Assembly (NCBI GenBank): GCA_963791225.1
Contig: CAWBRV010000007.1
Location: 186,001-250,000, forward strand
Direction of reading: 5' to 3'
Origin: PALSA-612 sp963791225
GTDB taxonomy: Bacteria > Actinomycetota > Thermoleophilia > Gaiellales > Gaiellaceae
DNA: 64,000 bases
Shown: positions 49,957 to 58,337 of the stretch, one piece after another
How positions within the stretch are numbered: the first letter of the stretch is position 1
Layout of the letters: every line of letters begins with the position of its first letter
Made by a program: the position numbers and the translations under genes
Notes under the pieces: generated by a model
Database searches by the model: none
Told to the model about the DNA's origin: nothing
Seen by the model: only the letters and a program-made list of their open reading frames with translations

Positions 49957-50029
49957 AGGCGCATACGGGATTCGAACCCGTGCCGCCGCCGTGAGAGGGC
50001 GGTGTCCTAGGCCACTAGACGAATGCGCC
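49957..50029 (-). tRNA. tRNA-Glu (anticodon CTC)
   Basis: Full cloverleaf: acceptor GGCGCAT/ATGCGCC, D arm, anticodon stem CCGCC/GGCGG around loop CTCTCAC with anticodon CTC, variable loop of 4, T arm ACGGG-TTCGAAT-CCCGT. CCA is not encoded. TAAACT (minus, 50049-50044) upstream may be its -10. Confidence 0.95.
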
Positions 50030-50058
50030 CGGCGCGGGCCAGTTTAGCGACGGAACTG

Positions 50059-50526
50059 CTAGTCGAGGACGATGCCGACGACGACGCGGTTGACCTTGCC
50101 GCCCTTGACGAAGAAGTCGGTGACCTTCCTCCCGGGGAGCAGGGCGCCCACGTGGCAGTCGCCGAGCACCGGGAGTCCCTCGCAGCGGACGTTCGGCACC
50201 TTCGTGCGCACCTGTGACCAGAGCGACCCTACGCCGACGCCGGCCGGGGTCTTCTCGCGCGTGAGGCTCGTCACGATCGACGTCACCGCATCGTTGTTCT
50301 GGAAGTCGACGACATAGCCGCGGTAGCGGAACTCGGTGTACGGCCCGAACTCGTTCTTGCTGTGGACGATCTTCTGGGGCGAGCCGAGCTTCCCGCGCAC
50401 CGCGGCCTGGCTCATGCCGAGGTTGACGCCGGCGATCCCACGGTTGATCACGATCGTCGCCGAGGCCTGCGACGCCAGCGCGAGCGCACAGGCGGCGACG
50501 AGCCCAAGGACGCTTGCGAGCCTCAT
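50059..50526 (-). CDS. Secreted SmpA/OmlA-like small protein
   Basis: 155 aa. Residues 1-23 form a signal peptide ending near SQASA. NRGIAGVNLGMSQAAVRGKLGSP is the repeated pattern of BLIP/SmpA/OmlA-fold proteins that bind other envelope proteins. Two cysteines near the C-terminus (VRCEGLPVLGDCHVG) may form a disulfide. Function unknown. The ATG at 50526 overlaps the stop of the upstream DUF4389 gene by 4 nt. Confidence 0.7.
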   Translation of the reverse strand: MRLASVLGLVAACALALASQASATIVINRGIAGVNLGMSQAAVRGKLGSPQKIVHSKNEFGPYTEFRYRGYVVDFQNNDAVTSIVTSLTREKTPAGVGVGSLWSQVRTKVPNVRCEGLPVLGDCHVGALLPGRKVTDFFVKGGKVNRVVVGIVLD

Positions 50527-51764
50527 GCGTGTCGAACCACGGCGAGCGGGCTCGAGTGCGGGTAGCGATCGGTGAGCAGGAACAGGTAGGCGTTCACCTG
50601 CGCGCTGTAGCCGATCACGTACACCCCCGTGCTCTGCAGGCCGGACGGCGCGTGGCCGCGCACGAGCGACGAGAACCAGATCAGCATGGCGGCAATGGCG
50701 ATCACCCAGCTGAGTGCCGAGCTGAGGAGGAGCGCGGGAAAGACGAGCACGAGCTTGAAACCGGTGATCCAGCGGTTCTGGCGGCCCGGCGGGTCGATCC
50801 GCACGTCGACGGGATAGCTCCCGGGAGCGCCGACGAAGCCGGGAAACGGATTCCCGATCACGTACAGGAACGCGGTCACGTGGGCGCTGTAGCGGATGTA
50901 TGCGCACAGGAAACGCGCGAGATGCCGAGCCGGGCGGCCCCTGACGAGAGTGACGAACCAGTTCGCGAACGCGGCGAGGAGTGCGAGCACGGTCCAGAGC
51001 AGGAGCCAGACGATGTGGGGGAACGCGAGCAGCAGCCGGAAGAAGACCGACAGGCGCGAGCGGCGCAGGTCGTCGGTGCTCACGACCTGCGGACGGCCCT
51101 CCGGGTTCAGGGGCTCGACCTGGCCGCCGAGAAAGACGAGCGGGTCCGAGTTCGGGTAGCGGTCGGTGATGAGGAAGAGGTACGCATAGAACTGCGCCGT
51201 GTAGCCGAGCGCCCAGGCGCTGAAGTCGCGGAGCCCGCGCGGCGAGCGGCCTCGTACCATCGCCGAGAACCAGCTCAGGATTGCTGCGACGCCGGTCACC
51301 CCACCGGTCGAAAAGCCGCGGCCGCCGCTCGAGACCGAGCCGCCACCGGAGAGCGCGCCCGACATGATGATCGCGGGGAAGGCGAGGAAGAAGCGGAACC
51401 CCGTCACCCAGCGGTTCTGCCGCTCCGGCGGGTCGATCTGGACGTCGATCGGATACGACGACTGGTCGCTGCCGAGGTAGAAGGGCGGGTACGGATTCGC
51501 CGCCAGGAACACGTACGCGAAGAGCTGCGTCGCGTAGCGGATGTAGCCCGCGAGGAAGTCGTGCAGGCCCTTCGGCGAGCGGCCCGTGAACAGCGTCGCC
51601 CACCAGTTGATGAACGCGATGAACAGGGCGCCGATCGTGAACAGCCCCAACCAGAGGAAGTGCGGGATCGCGAGCAGCAGGCGGAAGAAGACGGTCAGTC
51701 GCGAGCGGTGGAGGTCGTCGGTGACGACGAGTCGAACCGGATGAGCCTGCACGTCGGTCGCCAC
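50523..51764 (-). CDS. Membrane protein with two DUF4389 repeats
   Basis: 413 aa made of two DUF4389 units in tandem (about 1-215 and 225-410). Each begins with a short DDLxRSRLxVFFRLLLAxPH motif, then two membrane helices, GRxPxxLxxFxxxYIRY and YPxxVxIDPPxRQNRWxTGF. Matching segments are PVRLVVTDDLHRSRLTVFFR and PQVVSTDDLRRSRLSVFFR. Function unknown. GTG 51764 has TAGGCT (51773-51778, minus) ending 8 nt upstream, which lies inside the end of the YbhN-like gene. Confidence 0.85.
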   Translation of the reverse strand: MATDVQAHPVRLVVTDDLHRSRLTVFFRLLLAIPHFLWLGLFTIGALFIAFINWWATLFTGRSPKGLHDFLAGYIRYATQLFAYVFLAANPYPPFYLGSDQSSYPIDVQIDPPERQNRWVTGFRFFLAFPAIIMSGALSGGGSVSSGGRGFSTGGVTGVAAILSWFSAMVRGRSPRGLRDFSAWALGYTAQFYAYLFLITDRYPNSDPLVFLGGQVEPLNPEGRPQVVSTDDLRRSRLSVFFRLLLAFPHIVWLLLWTVLALLAAFANWFVTLVRGRPARHLARFLCAYIRYSAHVTAFLYVIGNPFPGFVGAPGSYPVDVRIDPPGRQNRWITGFKLVLVFPALLLSSALSWVIAIAAMLIWFSSLVRGHAPSGLQSTGVYVIGYSAQVNAYLFLLTDRYPHSSPLAVVRHA

Positions 51765-51775
51765 TGGGTCCGAGC

Positions 51776-52753
51776 CTATCCGCTCGGCTCGACGTGCTCA
51801 ACTTCCGGGTTCTCGACCTCGGCGCGGGCGGGCGCGACCAGCCGCTTCCACCGGAGCGTCCCCGCCATCGCCAGCAGCGCGATCAGCCCGAGGAGGACGT
51901 TGAACGCGGTCAGCGCGATCTGCATGCCGACGCTGAAGCTGACCAGCCTCGTCCTCGCCACCGCCTGGTTCCGGAAGACGTAAACGATCAGGCCCTGCTG
52001 CGTCCCGACGCCGCCGGGTGTGAACGGGAGCAGCGTCGACAGGCTCTGGACGGCGAGCACGAGGGCCGTCGTGTACGCCGTCGCCGGCAAATGGAACGCG
52101 CGCAGGAACGCGAACACGGTGGCGGCGCGGAAGACCCACGAGAGCGCCTGCCAGGAGACGACGCCGGTGACGAAACGCCTCGGGTCGCGCAGGATCGCGA
52201 AGCCCGCCGCGACCCGCTGCTTGAAGGCCGGGACGCGCTTCGCGTAGATCACGACCAGCAGGACGATGACGACGATCCAGACGACGCCGATCGCGATCGC
52301 CGGCTGCGGGTGTTGCAACGGCCAGTGCCAGTCGATCCCAGACAGCTTCTTGGTGTGCAGCACGTCGAGCGCGGGGAGGACGTTCTGCTCGAGTGCCCAG
52401 ATCAGCACGCCGGCGGCGACGACGATGTCGAAGAGCGTTTCGACGATCAGGGTCGGCGTCAGCGTCGCGTACGTCGAGCCTTCGATCCGGGAGTGCGCGA
52501 GGACGAGCTTGAGCACGTCGCCCGCACGGGCTGGGGCGACGGAGTTCAGGCCGACACCGGCGACGTAGGCGCCGAAGATCGGGAGGCGCGGAACCTCGAC
52601 CTTCGGGAACGACGCGGCGAGGATGTTCCGCCACGCGAGTGCGCGACACCAGAGCCGGGCGAGGTGGAAGCCGAGGCCGATCGCGAGCATCGTCCAGCCG
52701 ACCGCGGCGAGCTGGTCGAAAAAGGTGCGCGTCGCGTCGACGACCTGCGACAT
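51776..52753 (-). CDS. YbhN/AglD-like flippase-related membrane protein
   Basis: 325-aa membrane protein of the lysylphosphatidylglycerol synthase TM-region family (UPF0104). About eight helices; VGLNSVAPARAGDVLKLVLA and LLPFTPGGVGTQQGLIVYVF are the conserved loops. No aminoacyltransferase domain is fused. Such proteins often accompany glycolipid or cell-wall assembly. The ATG at 52753 has TATCGT (52760-52765, minus) ending 6 nt upstream. Confidence 0.85.
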   Translation of the reverse strand: MSQVVDATRTFFDQLAAVGWTMLAIGLGFHLARLWCRALAWRNILAASFPKVEVPRLPIFGAYVAGVGLNSVAPARAGDVLKLVLAHSRIEGSTYATLTPTLIVETLFDIVVAAGVLIWALEQNVLPALDVLHTKKLSGIDWHWPLQHPQPAIAIGVVWIVVIVLLVVIYAKRVPAFKQRVAAGFAILRDPRRFVTGVVSWQALSWVFRAATVFAFLRAFHLPATAYTTALVLAVQSLSTLLPFTPGGVGTQQGLIVYVFRNQAVARTRLVSFSVGMQIALTAFNVLLGLIALLAMAGTLRWKRLVAPARAEVENPEVEHVEPSG

Positions 52754-52759
52754 GTCTCA

Positions 52760-52765
52760 ACGATA
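52760..52765 (-). promoter_or_regulatory. -10 hexamer of leaderless YbhN-like gene
   Basis: TATCGT on the minus strand, 6 nt before the ATG at 52753. The cspA promoter candidate TAAACT (52801-52806, plus) is 36 nt away in the other direction. Confidence 0.45.
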
Positions 52766-52885
52766 GGCCCGGTCGCCCGCTTGCGGCGGTTCCATTCGGC
52801 TAAACTTTCTGTGTCATCGAGAACGAGTAACAGGTTGCGCGGCATCGCCTTCCGTACGCGTTCGTGATTCGTTTGAGGAGGTGTC

Positions 52886-53095
52886 ATGGCAACCGGAACC
52901 GTCAAGTGGTTCAGCGACTCCAAGGGGTTCGGCTTCATCACGCCCGCCGACGGAGGCGCTGACTTGTTCGTCCACTTCTCGGGCATCGCAGGCAACGGCT
53001 TCAAGACGCTCGCCGAAGGTGCAAAAGTCGAGTTCGAGCCGACGCAAGGCCCGAAGGGCATGCAGGCGACGAACGTCGTCCCGATCGAAGGTTGA
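52886..53095 (+). CDS. Cold-shock protein (CspA family)
   Basis: 69-aa OB-fold nucleic-acid-binding protein. RNP1 is SKGFGFITP and RNP2 is LFVHFSGI. The strongest ribosome binding site in the window, GAGGAGGTG, precedes the ATG. If TAAACT at 52801-52806 is the -10, the untranslated leader is about 75 nt, as expected for a post-transcriptionally regulated cold-shock mRNA. A terminator follows the stop, so the gene is monocistronic. Confidence 0.97.
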   Translation: MATGTVKWFSDSKGFGFITPADGGADLFVHFSGIAGNGFKTLAEGAKVEFEPTQGPKGMQATNVVPIEG

Positions 53096-53102
53096 CGTAG
53101 CG

Positions 53103-53139
53103 CGGGGGACAGGCTTCCGGTCTGTCCCCCGTTCCTTTC
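53103..53139 (+). terminator. Intrinsic terminator of the cold-shock gene
   Basis: CGGGGGACAG (53103-53112) pairs perfectly with CTGTCCCCCG (53122-53131), followed by TTCCTTTCT. Confidence 0.9.
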
Positions 53140-53147
53140 TGGAGGTC

Positions 53148-53998
53148 TCAGCCCAGCTCTCTGAACCGTGGCAACGCCTGGGCCACGAGCCCGCCGTGCT
53201 CCTCGGCGTGCCCGGGCATCAGCATCACGATCACGTCGCCGACGCCGACCGCGACGTACTCCTCGACCGCGACTAGCAGTGCGTCTGTGTCGCCTTCGAA
53301 GCGGATCTGAACCGACCGGCGGATCTCGGCCGGGTCGCGGCCGACGTCCGCGCAGTGGCCGTCGAGCACGCTTGACAGCCGCGCGACCTCCGCAGCGTCG
53401 CCGCCCGCCGCGTTCCAGACGTCCGCGTGCTCGGCGACGACGCGCAGCGTCTTGCGCTCGCCGGAGCCCCCGATCCAGATCGGCGGGTGCGGCGTCTGGA
53501 GCGGCGTCGGGTTCGCGATCGCGCCGTCCAGCCGGTAGTAGCGTCCCTCGAAGTCGCTCCGTTCCTCGCTCCAGAGGAGCTTGATCACGCGGCAGGCCTC
53601 GTCGAGGCGTGCGATCCGCCCGCCGACCGTTCCGAACTCGAGGTCGAGCATGGTGTGCTCGAGCTCGGCCCAGGCGGCGCCTATGCCGAACTCGAGCCGG
53701 CCGCCCGAGAGGTGGTCGACGGCGACCGCCGTCTTCGCCAGCACGCCGGGTGCCGGCACGTGTTGCCGGTGACCATGCAGCCGATGCGGACGCGCGACGT
53801 CGCCTCCGCCATCGCGGCCAGCAGCGTCCACGCTTCGAAGACGTCCAGTTCGGGGTCGCCGCCGAGGGAGGCGAAGTGGTCGAAGTCCCACAAGTGGTCG
53901 AAGCCCGCCTCGTCGGCGATCTGCCAGACCGCCCGCTCCTCGACGGTCGTCGCCTGGCCCGAGAGCTTCAACCCGAAACGGAGGGGTCCGGCGGTCAT
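53148..53998 (-). pseudogene. LLM-class F420-dependent oxidoreductase, frameshifted
   Basis: The N-terminal 85 or so codons (FGLKLSGQATTVEERAVW, ADEAGFDHLWDFDHF, SRVRIGCMVTGNT) are in one frame and the rest (GVLAKTAVAVDHLSGGRLEFGIG to the stop, with PPIWIGGSGERKTLRVVAEHAD) in another. The break is at 53741-53748, where one base seems missing: GCGTGC instead of the expected GCGGTGC on the coding strand. Restoring it gives a normal 280-aa bacterial-luciferase-like TIM-barrel enzyme. A sequencing error or a recent mutation are both possible. Confidence 0.8.
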
Positions 53999-54009
53999 GT
54001 CCCCAGCTA

Positions 54010-55116
54010 CTACCCGCGCTGCGGGGTGAAACGCGCCTTCTTGCGCACGATCGGCAGCTCCAGCAGGTAGTAGGACGCGACCGCGACAGCGAAGGCGAGA
54101 CCGAGCTCGAGCGGTACCCGGTCCCGCTGGCTCCAGCCGTCCGTGTGGTCGCGCACGATCCAGAAGACGATGTAGTGCCAGAGGTAGAGGCCGTACGAGA
54201 TCTTGCCGACGAAGACGAGCACCGGGTGCGAGAGCGTCCGGCCGATGATCGGTGGTCGGCCCGTGACGACGTTGGCGATCACGATGCCCGAGGCGAGCGA
54301 GCAGCCGAAAAGACCGATCACGTACAGGCTCCGGTCGGGTACTTCCTCGAACCACATCAGCACGGCGAGGCCCGCGGCGGCCGGCAGCGCGAGCCACGCG
54401 AGGAGCCCTCCGGCCCCCTGTGGCAGTCCACGCGCCCAGAGCAGCGCGAGCATGCAGCCGATCAGCAGCGCGTCCGCGCGCGTGTCCGTTCCGAAGTAGA
54501 GCCGGTTGTTCACGTGGCTCGCCGAGAGGTCGACGATCGCGCGGCCGAGCGCGGACGCGACCGCGGCGGCGAGTGGAAGGAGCCAGAGGCGGCTGCGCAC
54601 GGCGGCGAGGCCGAGCGTGAGCACGAGCACGATCGGCCAGACGACGTAGAACTGCTCCTCGATCGAGAGCGACCAGGTGTGCAGGAGGATGGTCGGGTCC
54701 CCGACGTTGAGCGCGTGGAACCAATTGTCCCAGTAGAAGACCGACGCGAGCGCCTCCTTCGCCGTCGGGTCGAACTGGCTCCCGGGCGCGAACGACGCGT
54801 AGACGACCGCGACGCCGACGGCGGCGAACAGGGCCGGGAAGAGCCGGAGCGCGCGGCGGGCGTAGAAGAAGCGCAGGCTGATGCGGCCGTTGCGGTCCCA
54901 TTCCTCGACGAGCAGCGCGGTGATCAGGAAGCCGGAGATGACGAAGAAGATCTGGACGCCGAGGAAGCCGCCGCGAAGGGTCGTCTGCTTCGCGAAGGCG
55001 CCGACGTGGAAGGCGAGCACGGTCAGGATCGCGATCGCACGTAGCCCGTCGAGGCCGGGCAGATAGCCGAGCCTTCCCGCGTGGGCCGGCCGTGTCGTGT
55101 CCACGCGACCGGCCAT
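54010..55116 (-). CDS. Membrane acyltransferase, OafA/YrhL family
   Basis: 368 aa with about ten membrane helices (acyltransferase 3 family). YLPGLDGLRAIAILTVLAFH carries the conserved histidine; GGFLGVQIFFVISGFLIT, FYARRALRLFPAL and HTWSLSIEEQFYVVWP are diagnostic. There is no SGNH domain. It likely O-acetylates a cell-surface sugar or lipid. The frame opens at 55203. The ATG at 55116 is preferred because TAGAGT (55124-55129, minus) ends 7 nt upstream and the extra residues are not protein-like. Confidence 0.92.
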   Translation of the reverse strand: MAGRVDTTRPAHAGRLGYLPGLDGLRAIAILTVLAFHVGAFAKQTTLRGGFLGVQIFFVISGFLITALLVEEWDRNGRISLRFFYARRALRLFPALFAAVGVAVVYASFAPGSQFDPTAKEALASVFYWDNWFHALNVGDPTILLHTWSLSIEEQFYVVWPIVLVLTLGLAAVRSRLWLLPLAAAVASALGRAIVDLSASHVNNRLYFGTDTRADALLIGCMLALLWARGLPQGAGGLLAWLALPAAAGLAVLMWFEEVPDRSLYVIGLFGCSLASGIVIANVVTGRPPIIGRTLSHPVLVFVGKISYGLYLWHYIVFWIVRDHTDGWSQRDRVPLELGLAFAVAVASYYLLELPIVRKKARFTPQRG

Positions 55117-55123
55117 CGGCGGC

Positions 55124-55129
55124 ACTCTA
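55124..55129 (-). promoter_or_regulatory. -10 hexamer of leaderless acyltransferase gene
   Basis: TAGAGT on the minus strand, 7 nt before the ATG at 55116. Confidence 0.5.
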
Positions 55130-55180
55130 CTTCGCTCCGACTCGCTCAAGTTCTCGGGGGGTGCGCCCGATATCCCTCGT

Positions 55181-56119
55181 ATGAGGTACCCCATTCGAGT
55201 CACGATGACCGTTGTCGCCGTCGCCGCCTCGGCTCTGACCGTAGGAGCCGTCGCTGCGTCGGCGAACCCGCAACTCGCCGGCTTGCAGGTCGCGCTGGCG
55301 CGGAAAGGACTCTACGGCGGGCCAGTGGACGCCGTCCCCGGGCCGCTCACAGAGGCAGCCGTTCTGCGCCTCCAGGAGCACGCGGGCCTCGTGCCCGACG
55401 GGGTCGTCGGCCCGAAGACACGCCGCGCGCTCGGTCGCTTCGGGCGCCCGCTCTACGGGACGCGCGTGATCAAGCCCGGGATGATGGGCTGGGACGTCGG
55501 CGTCCTCCAGTACCTGCTTGCCCGGCACCGCCTGCTCCGCACGCCGCCGGACGGGGAGTTCGGGGCCCGGACCGAGGCGGCGGTGATCCGCTTCCAGCGC
55601 GCGCATGGCCTCGTCCCGGACGGGGTCGTCGGCCCGGCGACCGCGCACACGCTCTGCAGTCTGGCAGTCTGCGCCTGGTCGCAGCCGAAGGCTGTTTCAG
55701 CCGCGCCCGTGGCTTCGACCGCTCCGGTCACGAGGGCTCAGGTTCGGTCCCTGCTCGATCGCTGGGCCGCCTACTACGGCGTCGACCTCCATCTCGTTCG
55801 CGGACTCGCGTGGCAGGAGTCCGGCTTTCAGCAGTCCGTCGTCTCGAGGGTAGGCGCGGTCGGCGTGATGCAGATCACGCCCGAGACCTGGTCGTACGTC
55901 GAAGCCTTCCTGATCGGCCATCCCGTCGCGTCCACCGTCGACGGAAACGTCCAGGTCGGCGTCGTCTACCTTCGCTACCTGCTGCGCATGTTCGGCGGCA
56001 GCACCGTCAGGGCGCTGGCCGCATACAACCAGGGGCCGGCATCGGTGTCCCGGTACGGCATTACGCCGGACACGCAGGTGTACGTCGACGACGTGCTCGC
56101 ACTCGCGCGGCGCCTCTAA
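55181..56119 (+). CDS. Peptidoglycan-binding lytic transglycosylase
   Basis: 312-aa secreted protein. A signal peptide (residues 1-28, ending near VAASANP) is followed by two PG_binding_1 repeats with the shared motif HGLVPDGVVGPxT (about 30-85 and 100-155), an Ala/Val/Pro linker, and a C-terminal SLT domain. Catalytic glutamate is in LAWQESGFQQ; GVMQITPETW and ALAAYNQGP complete the goose-lysozyme-like site. It cleaves or remodels peptidoglycan outside the cell. The ATG at 55181 gives the signal peptide. Confidence 0.92.
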   Translation: MRYPIRVTMTVVAVAASALTVGAVAASANPQLAGLQVALARKGLYGGPVDAVPGPLTEAAVLRLQEHAGLVPDGVVGPKTRRALGRFGRPLYGTRVIKPGMMGWDVGVLQYLLARHRLLRTPPDGEFGARTEAAVIRFQRAHGLVPDGVVGPATAHTLCSLAVCAWSQPKAVSAAPVASTAPVTRAQVRSLLDRWAAYYGVDLHLVRGLAWQESGFQQSVVSRVGAVGVMQITPETWSYVEAFLIGHPVASTVDGNVQVGVVYLRYLLRMFGGSTVRALAAYNQGPASVSRYGITPDTQVYVDDVLALARRL

Positions 56120-56292
56120 CCGAGAGGCGGTCGCGACCGTCCTACTACATGGCTGCTTGGGGGCTGAGTGCGCATCGCCCCCAGCCCCCGAGCGCCGGAC
56201 AGCGCGCATTTCGAGGTGTGTTCAGGGAGGGCTGCCTCGGGTGCGCGCTGCCTCCATCTTCGCGGAAGAACCCCGATTCGCCGCGGCAGAAC

Positions 56293-56315
56293 AAAAAACC
56301 CCGCCTGAGCGGGGC
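56293..56315 (-). terminator. Intrinsic terminator of tRNA-Gln
   Basis: On the minus strand, CCCCGC-TCAG-GCGGGG is followed by a run of six T, 12 nt after the tRNA 3' end. Confidence 0.9.
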
Positions 56316-56326
56316 TTTTCCGGAGG

Positions 56327-56397
56327 CTGCGGGGCAAGGATTCGAACCTTGACTACCTGGTCCAGAGCCAGGCGTCCTACCATTAGACGACCCCGCA
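56327..56397 (-). tRNA. tRNA-Gln (anticodon CTG)
   Basis: Acceptor TGCGGGG/CCCCGCA, anticodon stem CCTGG/CCAGG around CTCTGGA with anticodon CTG, T arm CAAGG-TTCGAAT-CCTTG. CCA not encoded. TAGAAT (minus, 56413-56408) lies 10 nt upstream of the 5' end as its -10. Confidence 0.95.
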
Positions 56398-56434
56398 ACG
56401 GCTGTTCATTCTAGCCGCGGGCAACGCTATGTAT

Positions 56435-56440
56435 TAGGCT
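56435..56440 (+). promoter_or_regulatory. -10 hexamer of leaderless LPXTG miniprotein gene
   Basis: TAGGCT ends 6 nt before the ATG at 56447, back to back with the tRNA-Gln promoter. Confidence 0.55.
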
Positions 56441-56446
56441 CGCGGC

Positions 56447-56701
56447 ATGCGTAGGTGGTTTCCGGCCAAGCTCGTGAGCGTCGTGCTCGCCTTGGCGATC
56501 GGCCTGCTCGTCGCGGGCGCACTCGCGGGCGGCGCCGCGGCGGACACGCGCTGCTGCAAGCCGGTGACCCCGCCGAAGACGGGCAGCGGTGCACCGCTGC
56601 CGCTTACCGGGCTGCCGCTCTACCTGCCCGTGCTCGCGAGCATCGGGCTCATCGGCGCGGGCGTCGTCCTTCGACGCCGCACCCGCGAGAGCTCCCTCTA
56701 G
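56447..56701 (+). CDS. 84-aa LPXTG-type surface miniprotein
   Basis: Signal peptide at about residues 1-32 (KLVSVVLALAIGLLVAGALA), a 20-residue mature segment with a Cys-Cys pair (RCCKPVTPPKTG), then LPLTG, a hydrophobic segment (LYLPVLASIGLIGAGVVL) and the basic tail RRRTRE. This is a complete sortase sorting signal in a very small protein. No sortase gene lies in the window. Role unknown; a surface cap, adhesion or signalling peptide are possibilities. Confidence 0.75.
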   Translation: MRRWFPAKLVSVVLALAIGLLVAGALAGGAAADTRCCKPVTPPKTGSGAPLPLTGLPLYLPVLASIGLIGAGVVLRRRTRESSL

Positions 56702-57579
56702 GTCTCCAGCCGGTAGAGCGGCACGAGGCTCTTCTCGGCCTCCGTGTCGATGTGGGCGACGACCTCGACGTACGGCTCGAGGCCCGAGCCGCGCAGCTTC
56801 TCCTTGAGCAGTCCGTCGACCTGGAAGATCCCGGAGGAGTTCGTCATCAGGATCTCGATCAGGATCGGGCGCGTCTCGCCGTCCGTGATCTGAACCTTGT
56901 CGATCGCCGCCGCCGACAGCGCGTGGATCGAGACGCTGCCGCGCTCGAACGGAATGCGCGAGCGACCCTTCGCCATGTCGAGCGCGTCGGCGACGCGGAG
57001 GACACCCGCCTCGAGCGTCAGCGGCTTGCCGTCGGCTCGGTGGCTCGTGATCTCGTGCAGCACCTCTGAGACGACGACCGCGAGCTCGGGCAGCTCGTAG
57101 ATCCCCGCGAGCAGCTCGCGCGCCTTGCGCTCGGCGAGAAAGAGGCTGAAGTCCTCGTGCCCGTCGCGGTGGACCGACATGCCGACGTCGTGGAGGAGCC
57201 CTCCGAGCGCGACGGCGACCTCCGAGTCGTCCGTCGTGAAGCCGTAGTCGCGGACGAGGCTCGGCTCGACGCCGTGCTTCGTGAGCTGGCGCAGAAGCTT
57301 GAGCGCGATGTTCGTGACGATTTGGATGTGCACCCAGGAGTGGTCGTTGATGCTCAGCCTTCCGATCGCGTTCACGTTCGAGACGTGCCACCAGGCCTTG
57401 AGCTCGTCGTCGGCGTTGACGTGCTCGATGACGGTGCGGAGCTTGCGGTTGCCTCGCGTCGGCACGCGGATGCGCATGCGGGCCGTCGCCTCGGCCGGGG
57501 TCATGCGCGCCTCTTCCTCGACCTCGACCTCCGCGGCCGGTTGCTCGATCAGCTCCTCCGAGGTCGGCTCGTCAGGCAC
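56698..57579 (-). CDS. HD-domain phosphohydrolase-like protein
   Basis: 293 aa. An acidic N-terminus leads to a helical part and a central HD domain (WVHIQIVTNIALKLLRQL, then GGLLHDVGMSVHRDGHEDF with the paired His-Asp). A C-terminal alpha/beta domain follows with DGETRPILIEILMTNSSGIF. Substrate unknown; nucleotides or cyclic nucleotides are typical. The frame opens at 57693; GTG 57579 is preferred because TACGCT (57586-57591, minus) ends 6 nt upstream. It overlaps the end of the LPXTG gene by 4 nt. Confidence 0.8.
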   Translation of the reverse strand: MPDEPTSEELIEQPAAEVEVEEEARMTPAEATARMRIRVPTRGNRKLRTVIEHVNADDELKAWWHVSNVNAIGRLSINDHSWVHIQIVTNIALKLLRQLTKHGVEPSLVRDYGFTTDDSEVAVALGGLLHDVGMSVHRDGHEDFSLFLAERKARELLAGIYELPELAVVVSEVLHEITSHRADGKPLTLEAGVLRVADALDMAKGRSRIPFERGSVSIHALSAAAIDKVQITDGETRPILIEILMTNSSGIFQVDGLLKEKLRGSGLEPYVEVVAHIDTEAEKSLVPLYRLET

Positions 57580-57585
57580 GGCCGA

Positions 57586-57614
57586 AGCGTACTGGGAGCC
57601 GGGCTGGCTAGCCT
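57586..57614. promoter_or_regulatory. Back-to-back leaderless promoters
   Basis: TACGCT (minus, 57591-57586) serves the HD-domain gene at 57579; TAGCCT (plus, 57609-57614) ends 6 nt before the GTG at 57621. The gap between the genes is 41 nt. Confidence 0.55.
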
Positions 57615-57620
57615 GGGCGC

Positions 57621-58337
57621 GTGAAGCGGCTGGGACTCGTTGCGCTGATGGCGCTCGCTCTCGCGTTCCCGGCGCTGGCGGCCGGGCCTGCACCGCGTGA
57701 GTCGATCAGCACGACGATCGCCCGCATCCACGCCGCGCTGCACACGACGGGATGCAGCGCTCCGCTTCGCGCCCTCTTCCACTCGGCCTACGGGAAGGTG
57801 TCGAAGAACGGCTGCGCCTACCTGCGCAAGGGTCTCGGCACGTTCACGTCCCCGCACGGCATCGCGTACGGCACGGCGGCCGAGATCGATGCCGGCACGG
57901 GCCTCTCCCAGCCGGCGACGACGGTGCTCGCACTCGACTCGGACCGGCGCTTCCATGTCGTCTTCGCACAGTTCGAGTACGGCTCGATCGGGTCGAAGCC
58001 GAACCCGATCTTCGACCGGAACGCGCGGCTCGCGATCGCGGCGATCAGGCGGGCCGACTGCGCGGCGTTCGTCAAGGTCGCGTTCCGGAGCTTCGGCCTC
58101 GGCGGCGGGCCGGAATCGGCGGTCTGCGCGCGGCTCCCCCACAACACGCTGCACAAGGTGCTGGCCGCCGCCCCGCACGCGGGCCCCGTCCGCCTGGGCG
58201 GCAACGCGCTGTACGCGTTCTACGGCCTGTCGGCCGCGGGGCGCTACTACACAGTGGTGATGGCCCAGCAGGCGCCGTCGACGAAGATCCCGCTCGGCTC
58301 GGCGCAGTACGCGTACGTGGACGCGTATCCGGGCTGA
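57621..58337 (+). CDS. Secreted hypothetical protein
   Basis: 238 aa, not recognised. Signal peptide at residues 1-20 (LGLVALMALALAFPALAAG). The mature protein has four to six cysteines that could form disulfides (TTGCSAP, NGCAYL, ADCAAF, AVCARL) and aromatic-rich beta segments near the end. The GTG has TAGCCT ending 6 nt upstream. Its stop abuts the convergent ABC exporter gene. Confidence 0.65.
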   Translation: MKRLGLVALMALALAFPALAAGPAPRESISTTIARIHAALHTTGCSAPLRALFHSAYGKVSKNGCAYLRKGLGTFTSPHGIAYGTAAEIDAGTGLSQPATTVLALDSDRRFHVVFAQFEYGSIGSKPNPIFDRNARLAIAAIRRADCAAFVKVAFRSFGLGGGPESAVCARLPHNTLHKVLAAAPHAGPVRLGGNALYAFYGLSAAGRYYTVVMAQQAPSTKIPLGSAQYAYVDAYPG

